Below are positions 17,661 to 25,816 of a stretch of 64,000 bases of DNA, piece after piece. Under the pieces are notes generated by a model. It did no database searches. It had not been told where the DNA came from and saw only the letters and a list, made by a program, of their open reading frames with translations. Each line of letters starts with the position of its first letter. Position 1 is the stretch's first letter. Where the stretch lies: the NCBI RefSeq assembly GCF_000384115.1, contig NZ_KB913029.1, positions 117,039-181,038 of the forward strand, read 5' to 3'. The translations under genes were made by a program, and so were the position numbers. The stretch is from Sporichthya polymorpha DSM 43042. Its GTDB lineage: Bacteria > Actinomycetota > Actinomycetes > Sporichthyales > Sporichthyaceae.

Positions 17661-18746
17661 CGGCACCTCAAGTTCGGACCCGGCGACCGACGCATGCGTC
17701 ATCTTCCCCGGGTGCTCGATCAGCGACTCGACGCCGCCGAGCGACTCCCCGAGCGTGAACAGCGTCGCCCGCTCGCAGACCGCGAGGGCGTCGGACTCCC
17801 CGCCGACCACGCGGAACGAGACCATCCCACCGAAGCCGCGCATCTGCTTGGCGGCCACGTCGTGACCGGGGTGGTCGGGGAGCCCCGGGTAGAAGACGTG
17901 CGTGACGTTGCGGTGGCTCGTCAGCAGGTCGACGACGGCCGCGGCGTTCGAGCAGTGCTTCTCCATCCGCACCGCAAGGGTCTTGATGCCCCGCAGCACC
18001 AGCCAGGAGTCGAACGGTCCGGCCACGCCGCCGATCGCGTTCTGGTGGTAGGCCAGCTCCTCCCCGAGCGCCGCGTCGGAGACGACGAGCGCGCCGCCGA
18101 CGACGTCCGAGTGCCCGCCGAGGTACTTCGTCGTCGAGTGCATGACGATGTCCGCGCCGAGGTCCAGCGGCGTCTGCAGGTACGGCGAGGCGAAGGTGTT
18201 GTCGACGGCCAGCCGCGCGCCGGCGCCGCGGGCGATCTCGGCCAGCGCGGCGATGTCGGCGATCCCGAGCAGCGGGTTGGTCGGGGTCTCGCACCAGATC
18301 AGCTTCGTCGTCGGGCGGATCGCGGCGCGGACGGCGTCGAGGTCGCCGAGCGGGACCGGCGTGTACTCCAGTCCCCACTTCGCGTGCACCCGGGCGAACA
18401 GGCGGTAGGTGCCGCCGTACGCGTCGCCGGGGATAATCACGTGGTCGCCGGGCGCGCACACCGTCCGCAGCAGGGTGTCGGTCGCGGCGAGACCGGACGC
18501 GAACGCCAGCCCGCGGACGCCCCGCTCGATCGAGGCCAGGCACTCCTCCAGCGCGGTCCGGGTGGGGTTCGCGCTGCGGCTGTACTCGTAGCCGCCGCGG
18601 AGCCCGCCGACGCCGTCCTGCTTGAACGTCGAGACCGCGTAGATCGGGGGCACCACCGCACCGGTGGCCGCGTCGGGCTCCTGGCCGGCGTGGATGGCGC
18701 GGGTGGCGAAACCGTGGGTGCTCTGATCGGCCCTGTTGTCAGACAT
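17583..18746 (-). CDS. metB: Cystathionine gamma-synthase
   Basis: 387 residues. It joins O-succinyl- or O-acetylhomoserine to cysteine to form cystathionine in methionine synthesis, or runs in reverse transsulfuration. YEYSRSANPTR binds PLP phosphate, DNTFASPYLQ follows the cofactor Asp, and MHSTTKYLGGHSD holds the Schiff-base lysine. GLAATDTLL and the C-terminal LVRLSVGIEDVDDL are typical MetB rather than cystathionine beta-lyase. TAGCGT stands 6 nt before the ATG with no ribosome site, suggesting leaderless transcription. Cystathionine beta-synthase is encoded 8 kb away. Confidence 0.92.
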   Translation of the reverse strand: MSDNRADQSTHGFATRAIHAGQEPDAATGAVVPPIYAVSTFKQDGVGGLRGGYEYSRSANPTRTALEECLASIERGVRGLAFASGLAATDTLLRTVCAPGDHVIIPGDAYGGTYRLFARVHAKWGLEYTPVPLGDLDAVRAAIRPTTKLIWCETPTNPLLGIADIAALAEIARGAGARLAVDNTFASPYLQTPLDLGADIVMHSTTKYLGGHSDVVGGALVVSDAALGEELAYHQNAIGGVAGPFDSWLVLRGIKTLAVRMEKHCSNAAAVVDLLTSHRNVTHVFYPGLPDHPGHDVAAKQMRGFGGMVSFRVVGGESDALAVCERATLFTLGESLGGVESLIEHPGKMTHASVAGSELEVPSDLVRLSVGIEDVDDLLADLRRALG

Positions 18747-18751
18747 GCGGC

Positions 18752-18757
18752 CACGCT
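18752..18757 (-). promoter_or_regulatory. Leaderless -10 element of metB
   Basis: On the minus strand TAGCGT is followed by 6 nt (GGCCGC) and the metB ATG at 18746; no Shine-Dalgarno sequence is present. Confidence 0.5.
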
Positions 18758-18777
18758 AGTCCGCCAGACTGCGCGGC

Positions 18778-19560
18778 ATGACCGGACCGCGCCCCTCCCC
18801 CGCCGGCGACGTCGACTACGAGGTCGCCGGGGCGGGTTACGGCGCCGCCCGCCGGGCCGACCCACGGATCGCGGCCCACGTCCACGCCGCGCTCGGCGAC
18901 GCCCGGACCGTGCTCAACGTCGGGGCCGGGTCGGGCAACTACGAGCCGGCGGACCGGGCCGTGATCGCCGTCGAGCCCTCGGCCGCGATGCGGGCCCAGC
19001 GGCCCCGGACCGCCCTGCCCGCCGTCGACGCCACCGCCGAGCACCTGCCGTTCGACGACGACAGCGTCGACGCCGCGATGGCGACGATCACCGTCCACCA
19101 GTGGGCGGACCTGGCCCGTGGCCTGGCCGAGCTGCGCCGCGTCGCCCGCGGGCCGGTGGTGGTGCTGACCTTCGATCCGGACGCCTTCGCGCAGTACTGG
19201 CTGATCGGGTACGGCGCGGAGCTCGCCGCCGGCGACCGGGCGCGGATGCCCGACCCGGCGGCGATCCTCGACGCGCTCGGCGGGCGGGGCTCGGTGCAGT
19301 CCGTCCCGATCCCCCGCGACTGCACCGACGGGTTCGTCGAGGCGTACTTCGGCCGCCCCGCGGCCTACCTGGACCCGGCCGTCCGCGACGCCCAGTCGGT
19401 CTGGCGGTTCGTGGCGCCGGACGTCACGGCGCGGATCGTCGCCGACCTCGCCGCGGACCTCGCCTCCGGCGCCTGGGACGTCCGGTTCGGTCGCCTCCGG
19501 ACCGCGGACAGCTTCGACGGCTCGCTCCGCCTGGTGGTGGCGGAGCCGCCGCGGGCGTAA
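18778..19560 (+). CDS. SAM-dependent class I methyltransferase
   Basis: 260 residues. Motif I is VLNVGAGSGNY (about residues 45-55), the acidic ribose-binding residue follows in VIAVEPS, and the region FDDDSVDAAMATITVHQW is motif II/post-I. The fold is that of small-molecule methyltransferases such as UbiE/COQ5 relatives (Methyltransf_11). Substrate unknown. Divergent from metB, with 31 bp between starts, so their promoters overlap. Confidence 0.85.
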   Translation: MTGPRPSPAGDVDYEVAGAGYGAARRADPRIAAHVHAALGDARTVLNVGAGSGNYEPADRAVIAVEPSAAMRAQRPRTALPAVDATAEHLPFDDDSVDAAMATITVHQWADLARGLAELRRVARGPVVVLTFDPDAFAQYWLIGYGAELAAGDRARMPDPAAILDALGGRGSVQSVPIPRDCTDGFVEAYFGRPAAYLDPAVRDAQSVWRFVAPDVTARIVADLAADLASGAWDVRFGRLRTADSFDGSLRLVVAEPPRA

Positions 19561-19650
19561 GGCGGACGTAACCGCCGGGAGCGGAACACCGCCGGAGGGG
19601 GCAGAGTTGTCCCAGGCGTCGGAGCGATTCCGACCCACAGGGAGGTCAGC

Positions 19651-20295
19651 ATGTTGTTCGGACGCGGCGCCAAGCAGGTCATGGTCACCCCGGAGGAGGC
19701 GCTGCCCGGCCGGCCCGAGCGTCCGTACGTGGTGCCGGAGCGGCACGCCGTCAACGGGAACCCGCTCGAGGGTCCGTACCCGGACGGGTACGAGGTCGCG
19801 ATCTTCGGCCTGGGCTGCTTCTGGGGCGCCGAGCGCAAGTTCTGGCAGACCGACGGCGTCTGGGTGACGGCCGTCGGCTACACCGGCGGGTTCACGCCGA
19901 ACCCGACGTACGAGGAGACCTGCACCGCGCGCACCGGCCACACCGAGGCCGTGCTGGTGGTCTTCGACCCGGCGAAGATCTCCTATGCGGACCTGCTCGT
20001 GAAGTTCTGGGAGATCCACGACCCGACGACCCCGAACCGTCAGGGCAACGACATCGGGACCCAGTACCGCTCGGGCATCTACACCACCACCGAGGAGCAG
20101 GCGAAGATCGCGCAGGAGTCCGCGGCGATCTACCAGGGCGCCCTGACCAAGGCCGGCCTCGGCGAGATCACCACCGAGATCGCCCCCGCGGGCGAGTTCT
20201 ACTTCGCCGAGGACTACCACCAGCAGTACCTCTACAAGGTCCCCCACGGGTACGACTGCCACGCCGAGACCGGCGTCAAGTTCCCCCGCGACTGA
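19651..20295 (+). CDS. msrA: Peptide methionine sulfoxide reductase MsrA
   Basis: 214 residues after GGGAGG. MsrA reduces the S-epimer of methionine sulfoxide in proteins and free methionine. The catalytic cysteine is in GLGCFWGAE (Cys56), and GYTGG, TGHTEAV and EDYHQQYL are family landmarks. It is of the long form, with an N-terminal leader of about 45 residues but no secretion signal. The resolving Cys may be that of YDCHAE near the end. It is followed by paired palindromes at 20309-20366. Confidence 0.95.
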   Translation: MLFGRGAKQVMVTPEEALPGRPERPYVVPERHAVNGNPLEGPYPDGYEVAIFGLGCFWGAERKFWQTDGVWVTAVGYTGGFTPNPTYEETCTARTGHTEAVLVVFDPAKISYADLLVKFWEIHDPTTPNRQGNDIGTQYRSGIYTTTEEQAKIAQESAAIYQGALTKAGLGEITTEIAPAGEFYFAEDYHQQYLYKVPHGYDCHAETGVKFPRD

Positions 20296-20308
20296 CCCGT
20301 CCGCGCCT

Positions 20309-20366
20309 GCAGTGGAGATGACATCTCCACTGCGAGAGGCCCTTTCCGGTGGAGATGACATCTCCA
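20309..20366. repeat. Two copies of an odd-length palindrome after msrA
   Basis: A perfect 25-bp palindrome with a single central A (position 20321) spans 20309-20333; its 17-bp core TGGAGATG-A-CATCTCCA recurs at 20350-20366, centre 20358. Like the cluster at 13752-13860, arms meet at a lone base in TG-A-CA, but the arm sequence differs. The first copy may fold as the msrA terminator; repetition suggests a dispersed element. Confidence 0.7.
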
Positions 20367-20492
20367 GCGGGGAGGGCGACGGGGGTCACAGGGGATGCCG
20401 AAACGATCTTGAGTTTTCGGCCCGACGGGTCGGGCAGGCCCTTCGGTGTACGCCGCTCACGCCCGAGCGGCCGGGAACGGAAGGGGGCCGGC

Positions 20493-20843
20493 ATGAACCT
20501 CGGTGCCGGCATTGCGGTGATCGCGTTCGGAGCGGTGCTCGCCTTCGCGGTGAATTCCTCCGGCGGGGCGATCGACGTCTCGGTGGTCGGGTGGATCGTC
20601 ATGCTCGCCGGTCTGGCCTACCTGCTCGTGGAGATGAACTACTTCGGGCCGCGACGGCGTGGGGTGGCGCGGCCGACGGTGCTGCGGCGCCGCGCTCCCC
20701 GCACGGTCGTCGTCGAGGACGAGCCCGTCGAGTCCGTCCGGGTCATCGAGTCGACGCCGGAGACGGTGGTCGTCGAGGAGCCGCATCGCGTGGTGGGGTC
20801 CGACACCTGGTACTACGACGACCCGCGGCTCCCGAACCGCTGA
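20493..20843 (+). CDS. DUF6458-like small membrane protein, copy 1
   Basis: 116 residues from ATG 20493, after GGAAGGGG. Two membrane helices (LGAGIAVIAFGAVLAFAV and VSVVGWIVMLAGLAYLLVEM) are followed by an arginine-rich stretch and a long acidic tail with VVVEDEPVESV repeats ending in a Tyr/Asp-rich tip. The helical core matches the two shorter proteins at 21314 and 21631, so three paralogues lie within 1.4 kb. Function unknown. Confidence 0.75.
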   Translation: MNLGAGIAVIAFGAVLAFAVNSSGGAIDVSVVGWIVMLAGLAYLLVEMNYFGPRRRGVARPTVLRRRAPRTVVVEDEPVESVRVIESTPETVVVEEPHRVVGSDTWYYDDPRLPNR

Positions 20844-20845
20844 CC

Positions 20846-20851
20846 TAATAT
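20846..20851 (+). promoter_or_regulatory. Leaderless -10 element
   Basis: TAATAT, a near-consensus -10 hexamer, is followed by 6 nt and then GTG 20858, with no Shine-Dalgarno sequence: a textbook leaderless start. Confidence 0.6.
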
Positions 20852-20857
20852 CGCGCT

Positions 20858-21217
20858 GTGCCGGTGAGTGTCGAGGTCAGCGCGTCCGACGTGCGCGTGC
20901 GGTTCCTGGGGAGCGACCGTTGGTGGGCCCTGTCCACGGGTCTGACGATCCCTCAGGAGCGCATCGCCGCCGTGTCGGTCCTACCGCTGAGCCAGGCGAA
21001 GAAGGAATGTTCCTGGCTCCGTCTCCCCGGCACGCACTGGCCCGGCCGGATCCAGGCGGGGTCCTACGGCCTCGGGGACAAGCGCCAGCTGTGGTGCGTC
21101 CGCCGCGCGCCCGAGGTCCTGGTGATCGACCTGCACGGGCGCCCGTACTCGCGGGTGGTCGTGGAGATCCCGAATCCGACCGAAATGGCCGAGAAAGTCA
21201 ACGCCCAACGCACGTAA
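20858..21217 (+). CDS. Conserved actinobacterial protein of unknown function, beta-rich
   Basis: 119 residues from GTG 20858. It has alternating hydrophobic strands (VSVEVSASDVRVRFLG, APEVLVIDLHG, RVVVEIP) with conserved Trp, Gly and Arg, and ends in a short helix, the outline of a PH-like barrel without membrane segments. It lies between DUF6458-like copies one and two, after its own leaderless promoter, so it is transcribed independently. I cannot assign a function. Confidence 0.65.
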   Translation: MPVSVEVSASDVRVRFLGSDRWWALSTGLTIPQERIAAVSVLPLSQAKKECSWLRLPGTHWPGRIQAGSYGLGDKRQLWCVRRAPEVLVIDLHGRPYSRVVVEIPNPTEMAEKVNAQRT

Positions 21218-21313
21218 CCCGCGCCACAACAGCGTTTGCGCACCCCCGCCCCGGGCAGCCCAACCCGAGCACGCCGCCCACGCCCGGGCGGCCCGAGGGC
21301 AAGGGGGCACAGC

Positions 21314-21553
21314 ATGGGTATCGGCGTTGGCATCTTCCTCGCCGCAGTCGGAGCCGTCCTGGCGTTCGCCGTCGAGGACACCGTCCGGAACGTCGACCTG
21401 TACGCCGTCGGCTGGATCCTGATGATCGCCGGCGCGGTCAGCGTCCTGCTCGACCTCGTCATCTTCGGTCCGCGTCGTCGCGCGTACGTCGACACCGCCG
21501 CGGCGCCGGTGGTCGAGGAGCGTCGCGTGTACGAGGACCGTCCCCGCTACTGA
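21314..21553 (+). CDS. DUF6458-like small membrane protein, copy 2
   Basis: 79 residues from ATG 21314, preceded by AAGGGGG. Two helices (MGIGVGIFLAAVGAVLAFAV and YAVGWILMIAGAVSVLLDL) then FGPRRRAY and an acidic-basic tail VVEERRVYEDR. It shares almost every core position with copy 3, which follows 77 bp downstream, so these two arose by tandem duplication. Confidence 0.78.
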   Translation: MGIGVGIFLAAVGAVLAFAVEDTVRNVDLYAVGWILMIAGAVSVLLDLVIFGPRRRAYVDTAAAPVVEERRVYEDRPRY

Positions 21554-21630
21554 TCGACCACCTGACCTGACTGTCCCTCACCAACAGACCTGTCGCCGCT
21601 TACCGGCGGCCTGATCGAGAGGAGCCCCGC

Positions 21631-21849
21631 ATGGGTATCGGGGTTGGCATTTTTCTGGCGGCCATCGGCGCGATCCTGGCGTTCGCCGTGCAGGACAACA
21701 TCTCTGACGTGGACCTGACCGCCGTCGGCTACATCCTGATGGTCGCCGGCGTCGTGGGCGTGCTGCTGGAGCTGCTCCTGTTCGCGCCGCGGCGCCGCGC
21801 CGGCGGTGTCGTCGAGGAGCGCCGCGTGTACGACGAGCCGCGCCGCTGA
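21631..21849 (+). CDS. DUF6458-like small membrane protein, copy 3
   Basis: 72 residues from ATG 21631 after GAGAGGAG. MGIGVGIFLAAIGAILAFAV and VGYILMVAGVVGVLLELLL are the two helices, then PRRRAGGVVEERRVYDE. It ends at a strong terminator hairpin at 21880-21913. Function unknown; probably a small inner-membrane protein with the tail in the cytoplasm. Confidence 0.78.
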   Translation: MGIGVGIFLAAIGAILAFAVQDNISDVDLTAVGYILMVAGVVGVLLELLLFAPRRRAGGVVEERRVYDEPRR

Positions 21850-21879
21850 CGCGCCGCTCCAGCAACATCGGACAGACAG

Positions 21880-21913
21880 CGAGGCCCCCGGTCGATGACG
21901 ACCGGGGGCCTCG
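21880..21913 (+). terminator. Strong hairpin terminator
   Basis: A perfect 15-bp stem (21880-21894 with 21899-21913, arms CGAGGCCCCCGGTCG and complement) closes over an ATGA loop and is followed by TTG. It lies between the plus-strand DUF6458 gene and the convergent hydrolase gene, so it can serve both. Confidence 0.85.
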
Positions 21914-21935
21914 TTGCGTCCGAACCCGTTCAACG

Positions 21936-22826
21936 TCAGAGGTGCTCGACGAACCAGTCCCGGGCCGGGGCCGAGGCCTGCTCGAACCCGTCGACGTAGG
22001 CGTCGAAGTGTCCACCCGGTAGCAGCACGAGCTTCTTGGGCTCCTTCGCCTGGGCGTAGGCGTCCAACGCGAGGTGAGCCGGCGTCAGATGGTCCTCGCG
22101 GGCGACCAGCATCAGCAGCGGCGTCGGGCTGACGCGGGCCACGTAGCTGATCGGCTCGTACTCCCCCAGCATCTCGACGGTCCGCAGGGTGACCTCGTTG
22201 CGCCAGGACGGGGCGCGCTTCGCGGCCGTCTCGGTGAACCAGGCCCACGAGTCCGCGGTCGGGAGCGCCGACGGGGCCATCGGGTCCTCGGCGACGACCG
22301 GCACCATGGCGGGCGGCTCACCGGCGAAGCGCGCGGCGCGGTCGGCGTCGAACATCGCGCGGTACCCGGCGCGCAGGTCGGCCCGAACCAGCTCGCCGAT
22401 GTTGGCGGACCCACTGGCCAGCGGCACCTGCGACACGACGGCCTTGATGCGCCGGTCGATGGCACCGAGGACGAGAACGTGCCCACCCGAGTAGCTCGAG
22501 CCCCAGACGCCGATGCGGTCCGCGTCCACCTCGGGCAACGTTCCGGCGTAGGTGATCGCGTGCCGGTAGTCGCGGACCTGCTGCCACGGGTCGGTCTCGC
22601 ACCGCGGTTCCCCGTCGCTGGCGCCGTAGTTGCGGTTGTCGAAGACCAGCGCGTTCACGCCGGCGGCCGCGAAGACCTCCGCGAACGCGTCGAGGTACAT
22701 CTCCTTGACGGCGGAGAAGCCGTGCGCCATCACCACGGTCGGGCCGGGGCCGTCGGTCGCGGCGTAGAACCAGCCGCGCAGCGTGACCCCCTCGGCGTTG
22801 AACTCGATGTCGCGTCGTCCGGTCAT
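21936..22826 (-). CDS. Alpha/beta hydrolase (dienelactone hydrolase/acylaminopeptidase type)
   Basis: 296 residues from ATG 22826 after GGAGG. The nucleophile elbow is GSSYSGG (around residue 118), the acid lies in VAREDHLTP and the histidine in PGGHFDAY, so the triad is complete. HGFSAVKEMYLDAFAE after the first strand is typical of the DUF1100/FrsA-like and X-Pro-type esterases found in actinobacteria. Cytoplasmic. It is divergent from a TetR gene 93 bp away, which may control it. Substrate unknown. Confidence 0.88.
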   Translation of the reverse strand: MTGRRDIEFNAEGVTLRGWFYAATDGPGPTVVMAHGFSAVKEMYLDAFAEVFAAAGVNALVFDNRNYGASDGEPRCETDPWQQVRDYRHAITYAGTLPEVDADRIGVWGSSYSGGHVLVLGAIDRRIKAVVSQVPLASGSANIGELVRADLRAGYRAMFDADRAARFAGEPPAMVPVVAEDPMAPSALPTADSWAWFTETAAKRAPSWRNEVTLRTVEMLGEYEPISYVARVSPTPLLMLVAREDHLTPAHLALDAYAQAKEPKKLVLLPGGHFDAYVDGFEQASAPARDWFVEHL

Positions 22827-22887
22827 GGCGCCTCCATGAGCTTCGTTGCTCGGCATTCCGACCACCCTGGCACGGTGGGCACTGCGT

Positions 22888-22901
22888 CCGGAATGGTCCG
22901 G
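22888..22901. promoter_or_regulatory. Candidate TetR operator in the hydrolase/TetR gap
   Basis: CCGGA-ATGG-TCCGG, a 14-bp dyad, lies 5 bp upstream of the CATACT -10 element (22907-22912) of the TetR gene, which itself is 6 nt before GTG 22919. Bound repressor would block that promoter. Confidence 0.4.
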
Positions 22902-22918
22902 CGCGACATACTCGGTCC

Positions 22919-23563
22919 GTGACGAGCGCAGCCGAGAACGAACGCGGCCGGCTCTCGCGGGAGGTCATCGTCGCCACTGCGGTCCGGCTGATCGAGAGCG
23001 ACGGGGAGGCCGCGGCGTCGATGCGCCGCATCTCCGCCGAGCTCGGCGTCGCCGCGATGTCGCTGTACAACCACGTGCCGAACAAGGCGGCGCTGCTCGA
23101 CGCCGTCGGCGAGTTCGTCCGCGGCCAGATCCAGCTGCCCACCGACCACGACCTCGCGTGGGAGGCCCGCGCCCGCGAGATGGTGCGCGCGTTCCGCGAC
23201 GTCGTCGAGCGATACCCCCGGTGCGTCGAGCTGATGATGGCGCGCGCCCCGTCCTCCCTCGTCGGGCTCGAACCGCTCGAGTACGCGCTCGAGATGGCCG
23301 AACAGGCCGGCTTCGCCGGCCGGGACGCCCTGCGCGTGGTCCGGGCGTTCGTCTCCTACGCGATCGGCGCGACGACGACCGCCGCGCACCGGGCCCGGGC
23401 CGTCGAGGCACTCCCGCCGGACGCGGCGCCGGACCCGGCCGAGCTCGCCCGCTACCCCCGGATCGCCGCGCTCGGGGTCGACGTGACGGTCGACGAGACC
23501 GACTTCGACTTCGGCCTCGACCTGCTCATCGACGCCGTGACCCACCTCCGCGGAAGCCGTTGA
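22919..23563 (+). CDS. TetR-family transcriptional regulator
   Basis: 214 residues from GTG 22919. The N-terminal HTH (VIVATAVRLIESDGEAAASM to ALGVAAMSLYNHVPNKAALL-like residues, about 17-60) is canonical; the C-terminal half matches the TetR_C_33/tetracycline-repressor-like ligand domain. It precedes the P450 gene by 70 bp in the same direction and faces the hydrolase gene. A 17-bp palindrome in front of the P450 is a likely binding site. Ligand unknown. Confidence 0.9.
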   Translation: MTSAAENERGRLSREVIVATAVRLIESDGEAAASMRRISAELGVAAMSLYNHVPNKAALLDAVGEFVRGQIQLPTDHDLAWEARAREMVRAFRDVVERYPRCVELMMARAPSSLVGLEPLEYALEMAEQAGFAGRDALRVVRAFVSYAIGATTTAAHRARAVEALPPDAAPDPAELARYPRIAALGVDVTVDETDFDFGLDLLIDAVTHLRGSR

Positions 23564-23593
23564 CGCCGTTCGTCCGAAATGCGACCCTGGTCG

Positions 23594-23610
23594 GACTTAC
23601 GGTGTAAGTC
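23594..23610. promoter_or_regulatory. Perfect palindrome before the P450 gene
   Basis: GACTTAC-GGT-GTAAGTC has perfect 7-bp arms, ends 22 nt before the P450 start at 23633 and is typical in size for a TetR operator. Confidence 0.55.
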
Positions 23611-23632
23611 TGGCGCCCGGGGAGGCCCGGCA

Positions 23633-24955
23633 ATGGTCGTGAAATCCGCTGTCCGATGGGGAGTGCGCCACGGTTTGGCGCAGGTGGCGATCAAGAAGGG
23701 CGCCCGCAGCGGCGACCCGCACGGCCGCCTGGTGCTCGGCGGCAGCACCATCGACCCGCACCCGATCTACGACGAGATGCGCGCCCGGGGCCCGGTCACG
23801 ATGGGCGCGTTCGCCATGGTCACCGCGCGACACGGGGTGATCACCGAGATCCTCAGGAGCGACGACTTCGGCGCCGGGCTCCCCCTGGAGGCCCTGCCCC
23901 GCCCGATCGCCGCCGCCGGCCGCTGGGCCCTCGACGGGCAGAACCCCGGCCCGGTCGAGCCGCCGTCGCTGCTGGTGATCAACGGCGTCGACCACATGCG
24001 GCTGCGCAAACTGGTCAGCCGGGCGTTCACGGCCCGCGCGGTCGACGCCCTCGGCACGGACATCGAGAACGTCGCCGGCGACCTGCTCGACCGCCTGGAG
24101 CGCGAGCACCCCGGCGGCGGGCGGGCCGACCTCGTCCACTCCTACGCGCACGCCCTGCCGGTGCAGATCATCGCGAAGATCCTGGGCGTCCCGGTCTCGA
24201 TGCAGGACACGTTCCTGCGCTGGGGCGACGACCTCGCCTCCAGCATCGACATCGGCGTCGGGTTCCGGCAGTTCCGGCGCTCCGAGCAGGCGCTGCGCGC
24301 GCTGAACGCCTGGCTGCGTCAGCACTGCGCCGAGCTGCGGCGCAACCCGGGCGACGACCTGCTCAGCCGCGTCGTCCTCGCGGGCGAGTCCGACGACAGC
24401 GAGCTCACCGACGCCGAGCTGATCGCGCTCGCCGGGCTCGTGCTCGCCGCCGGGTTCGAGACGACGGTGAACCTGATCGGCAACGGCGCGGTGCTGATGT
24501 TCGAGCACCCCGAGCAGCGGGAGATCCTCCGATCGGACCCGGCGCTGTGGCGCAACGCGGTCGAGGAGGTCCTCCGCTACGACAGCCCCGTCCAGAACAC
24601 CGCCCGCCACGCGGTCCGGGACACCACGGTGGCCGGGATCCCGATCCGCGAGAACGTCCTGATCGCGCTGATGCTCGCCGGGGCGAACCGGGACCCCGAG
24701 GTGTTCGAGAACCCGCACACCTTCGACGTCACCCGCGCGAACGCCAAGGACCACCTCTCGTTCTCCGCCGGGCCGCACTACTGCCTGGGCGCCGCCCTGG
24801 CGCGGATGGAGGGCGAGATCGGCCTGCGGATGCTCTTCGAGCGCTTCCCGGACCTCCGGGCCGACGGACCCGCCCAGCGGCGCCCGACGCGACTGCTGCA
24901 CGGCTGGGCGTCGGTCCCGGTCCGGCTGGGGAGCGCGGTGCGCGCGGCCGCCTGA
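23633..24955 (+). CDS. Cytochrome P450
   Basis: 440 residues from ATG 23633 behind GGGGAGG. Helix I carries AGFETT (oxygen activation), ExxR appears in EEVLRYDSPVQ, and the haem ligand is Cys384 in FSAGPHYCLG. No membrane anchor, so it is a soluble class I enzyme needing a ferredoxin and reductase encoded elsewhere. The layout is of the CYP107/CYP125-like bacterial hydroxylases, but substrate cannot be assigned. Likely controlled by the TetR gene upstream. Confidence 0.94.
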   Translation: MVVKSAVRWGVRHGLAQVAIKKGARSGDPHGRLVLGGSTIDPHPIYDEMRARGPVTMGAFAMVTARHGVITEILRSDDFGAGLPLEALPRPIAAAGRWALDGQNPGPVEPPSLLVINGVDHMRLRKLVSRAFTARAVDALGTDIENVAGDLLDRLEREHPGGGRADLVHSYAHALPVQIIAKILGVPVSMQDTFLRWGDDLASSIDIGVGFRQFRRSEQALRALNAWLRQHCAELRRNPGDDLLSRVVLAGESDDSELTDAELIALAGLVLAAGFETTVNLIGNGAVLMFEHPEQREILRSDPALWRNAVEEVLRYDSPVQNTARHAVRDTTVAGIPIRENVLIALMLAGANRDPEVFENPHTFDVTRANAKDHLSFSAGPHYCLGAALARMEGEIGLRMLFERFPDLRADGPAQRRPTRLLHGWASVPVRLGSAVRAAA

Positions 24956-25136
24956 GCCGGTCGGCGGTCGCGGGCGACCGGCGGGCAAGAAATCGGGCAA
25001 TCCGGTCGAAAACTACTCGGCTTTGGGCGAACCTTTCCCCTGCCTCGAGTGATCCTGCGGTGGTCACACCCATCACACGAGGACCCTGGGACCACACGCC
25101 CCAGGGCTGCCTTCGTGGGCCTCGCGAAGGATCTGC

Positions 25137-25727
25137 ATGACCCGCCCGCACCACCGGTCCCCGTACCGGACGACCCCGACCCCCGCCCAGGGGCCGCAGC
25201 GCCGTTCCCGCGCGCGCCGCGCCACCCGGATGACGGTCGGCGTCACGCTCCTGCTCGCGGTCGCCACCGGCGTCACCGTCGGTGCGGCCGCCTACTCGCG
25301 CAACGCCGCGACCGAGAACACCGGCATCGCCCACACCGCGGCCGACGCCCAGTCCGTCCGGGACACCGACGTCGCCCGCTCCACCACCGAGGCCCGCGAC
25401 CTGGCCGAGATGGGCCAGTCGCGGGAGGTCATCCCCGGCCTCGCGGTCACGATCGGCGACCTGCGCGTCTTCACCGACCCCTCGGGCCTGCCCGCGACCA
25501 CCCTGCCGCTGCAGGTGCTCAACACCGGGGACCTCACCCGCTCGTTCGACATCACGATCGTCGCGCTGTCGGACAAGGGCGAGATCATCACCAGCGACGT
25601 CGGCACCGCCGCGAACCTCCGCCCCGGCCAGGCCGCGGAGCTGCAGGTCCTCGAGCTGGTCGGACCGGAACTGGCGGACCGCCTGCAGGCCGCGTCGTTC
25701 CGCATCGACGAGGCGTACGCGTACTGA
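25137..25727 (+). CDS. Membrane-anchored exported protein with Ig/FxLYD-like domain
   Basis: 196 residues from ATG 25137 (GAAGG upstream). A basic proline-rich N-terminus of about 30 residues precedes one helix, MTVGVTLLLAVATGVTVGAA, then an extracytoplasmic region of about 140 residues. The latter half (VLNTGDLTRSFDITIVAL, then LRPGQAAELQVLEL) has the pattern of a beta-sandwich of the FxLYD/DUF11 sort. Upstream, a 7-bp-stem hairpin at 25084-25106 lies in the leader. Not otherwise recognised. Confidence 0.65.
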   Translation: MTRPHHRSPYRTTPTPAQGPQRRSRARRATRMTVGVTLLLAVATGVTVGAAAYSRNAATENTGIAHTAADAQSVRDTDVARSTTEARDLAEMGQSREVIPGLAVTIGDLRVFTDPSGLPATTLPLQVLNTGDLTRSFDITIVALSDKGEIITSDVGTAANLRPGQAAELQVLELVGPELADRLQAASFRIDEAYAY

Positions 25728-25816
25728 TCTCCGGCTGGGCCGTCCCCGCGGCGAGCCCATCCCGTCCGGCTCAGGCCGGGCTGCCATGATGCGCCCGGAC
25801 GTCGGAGGGACAGATC

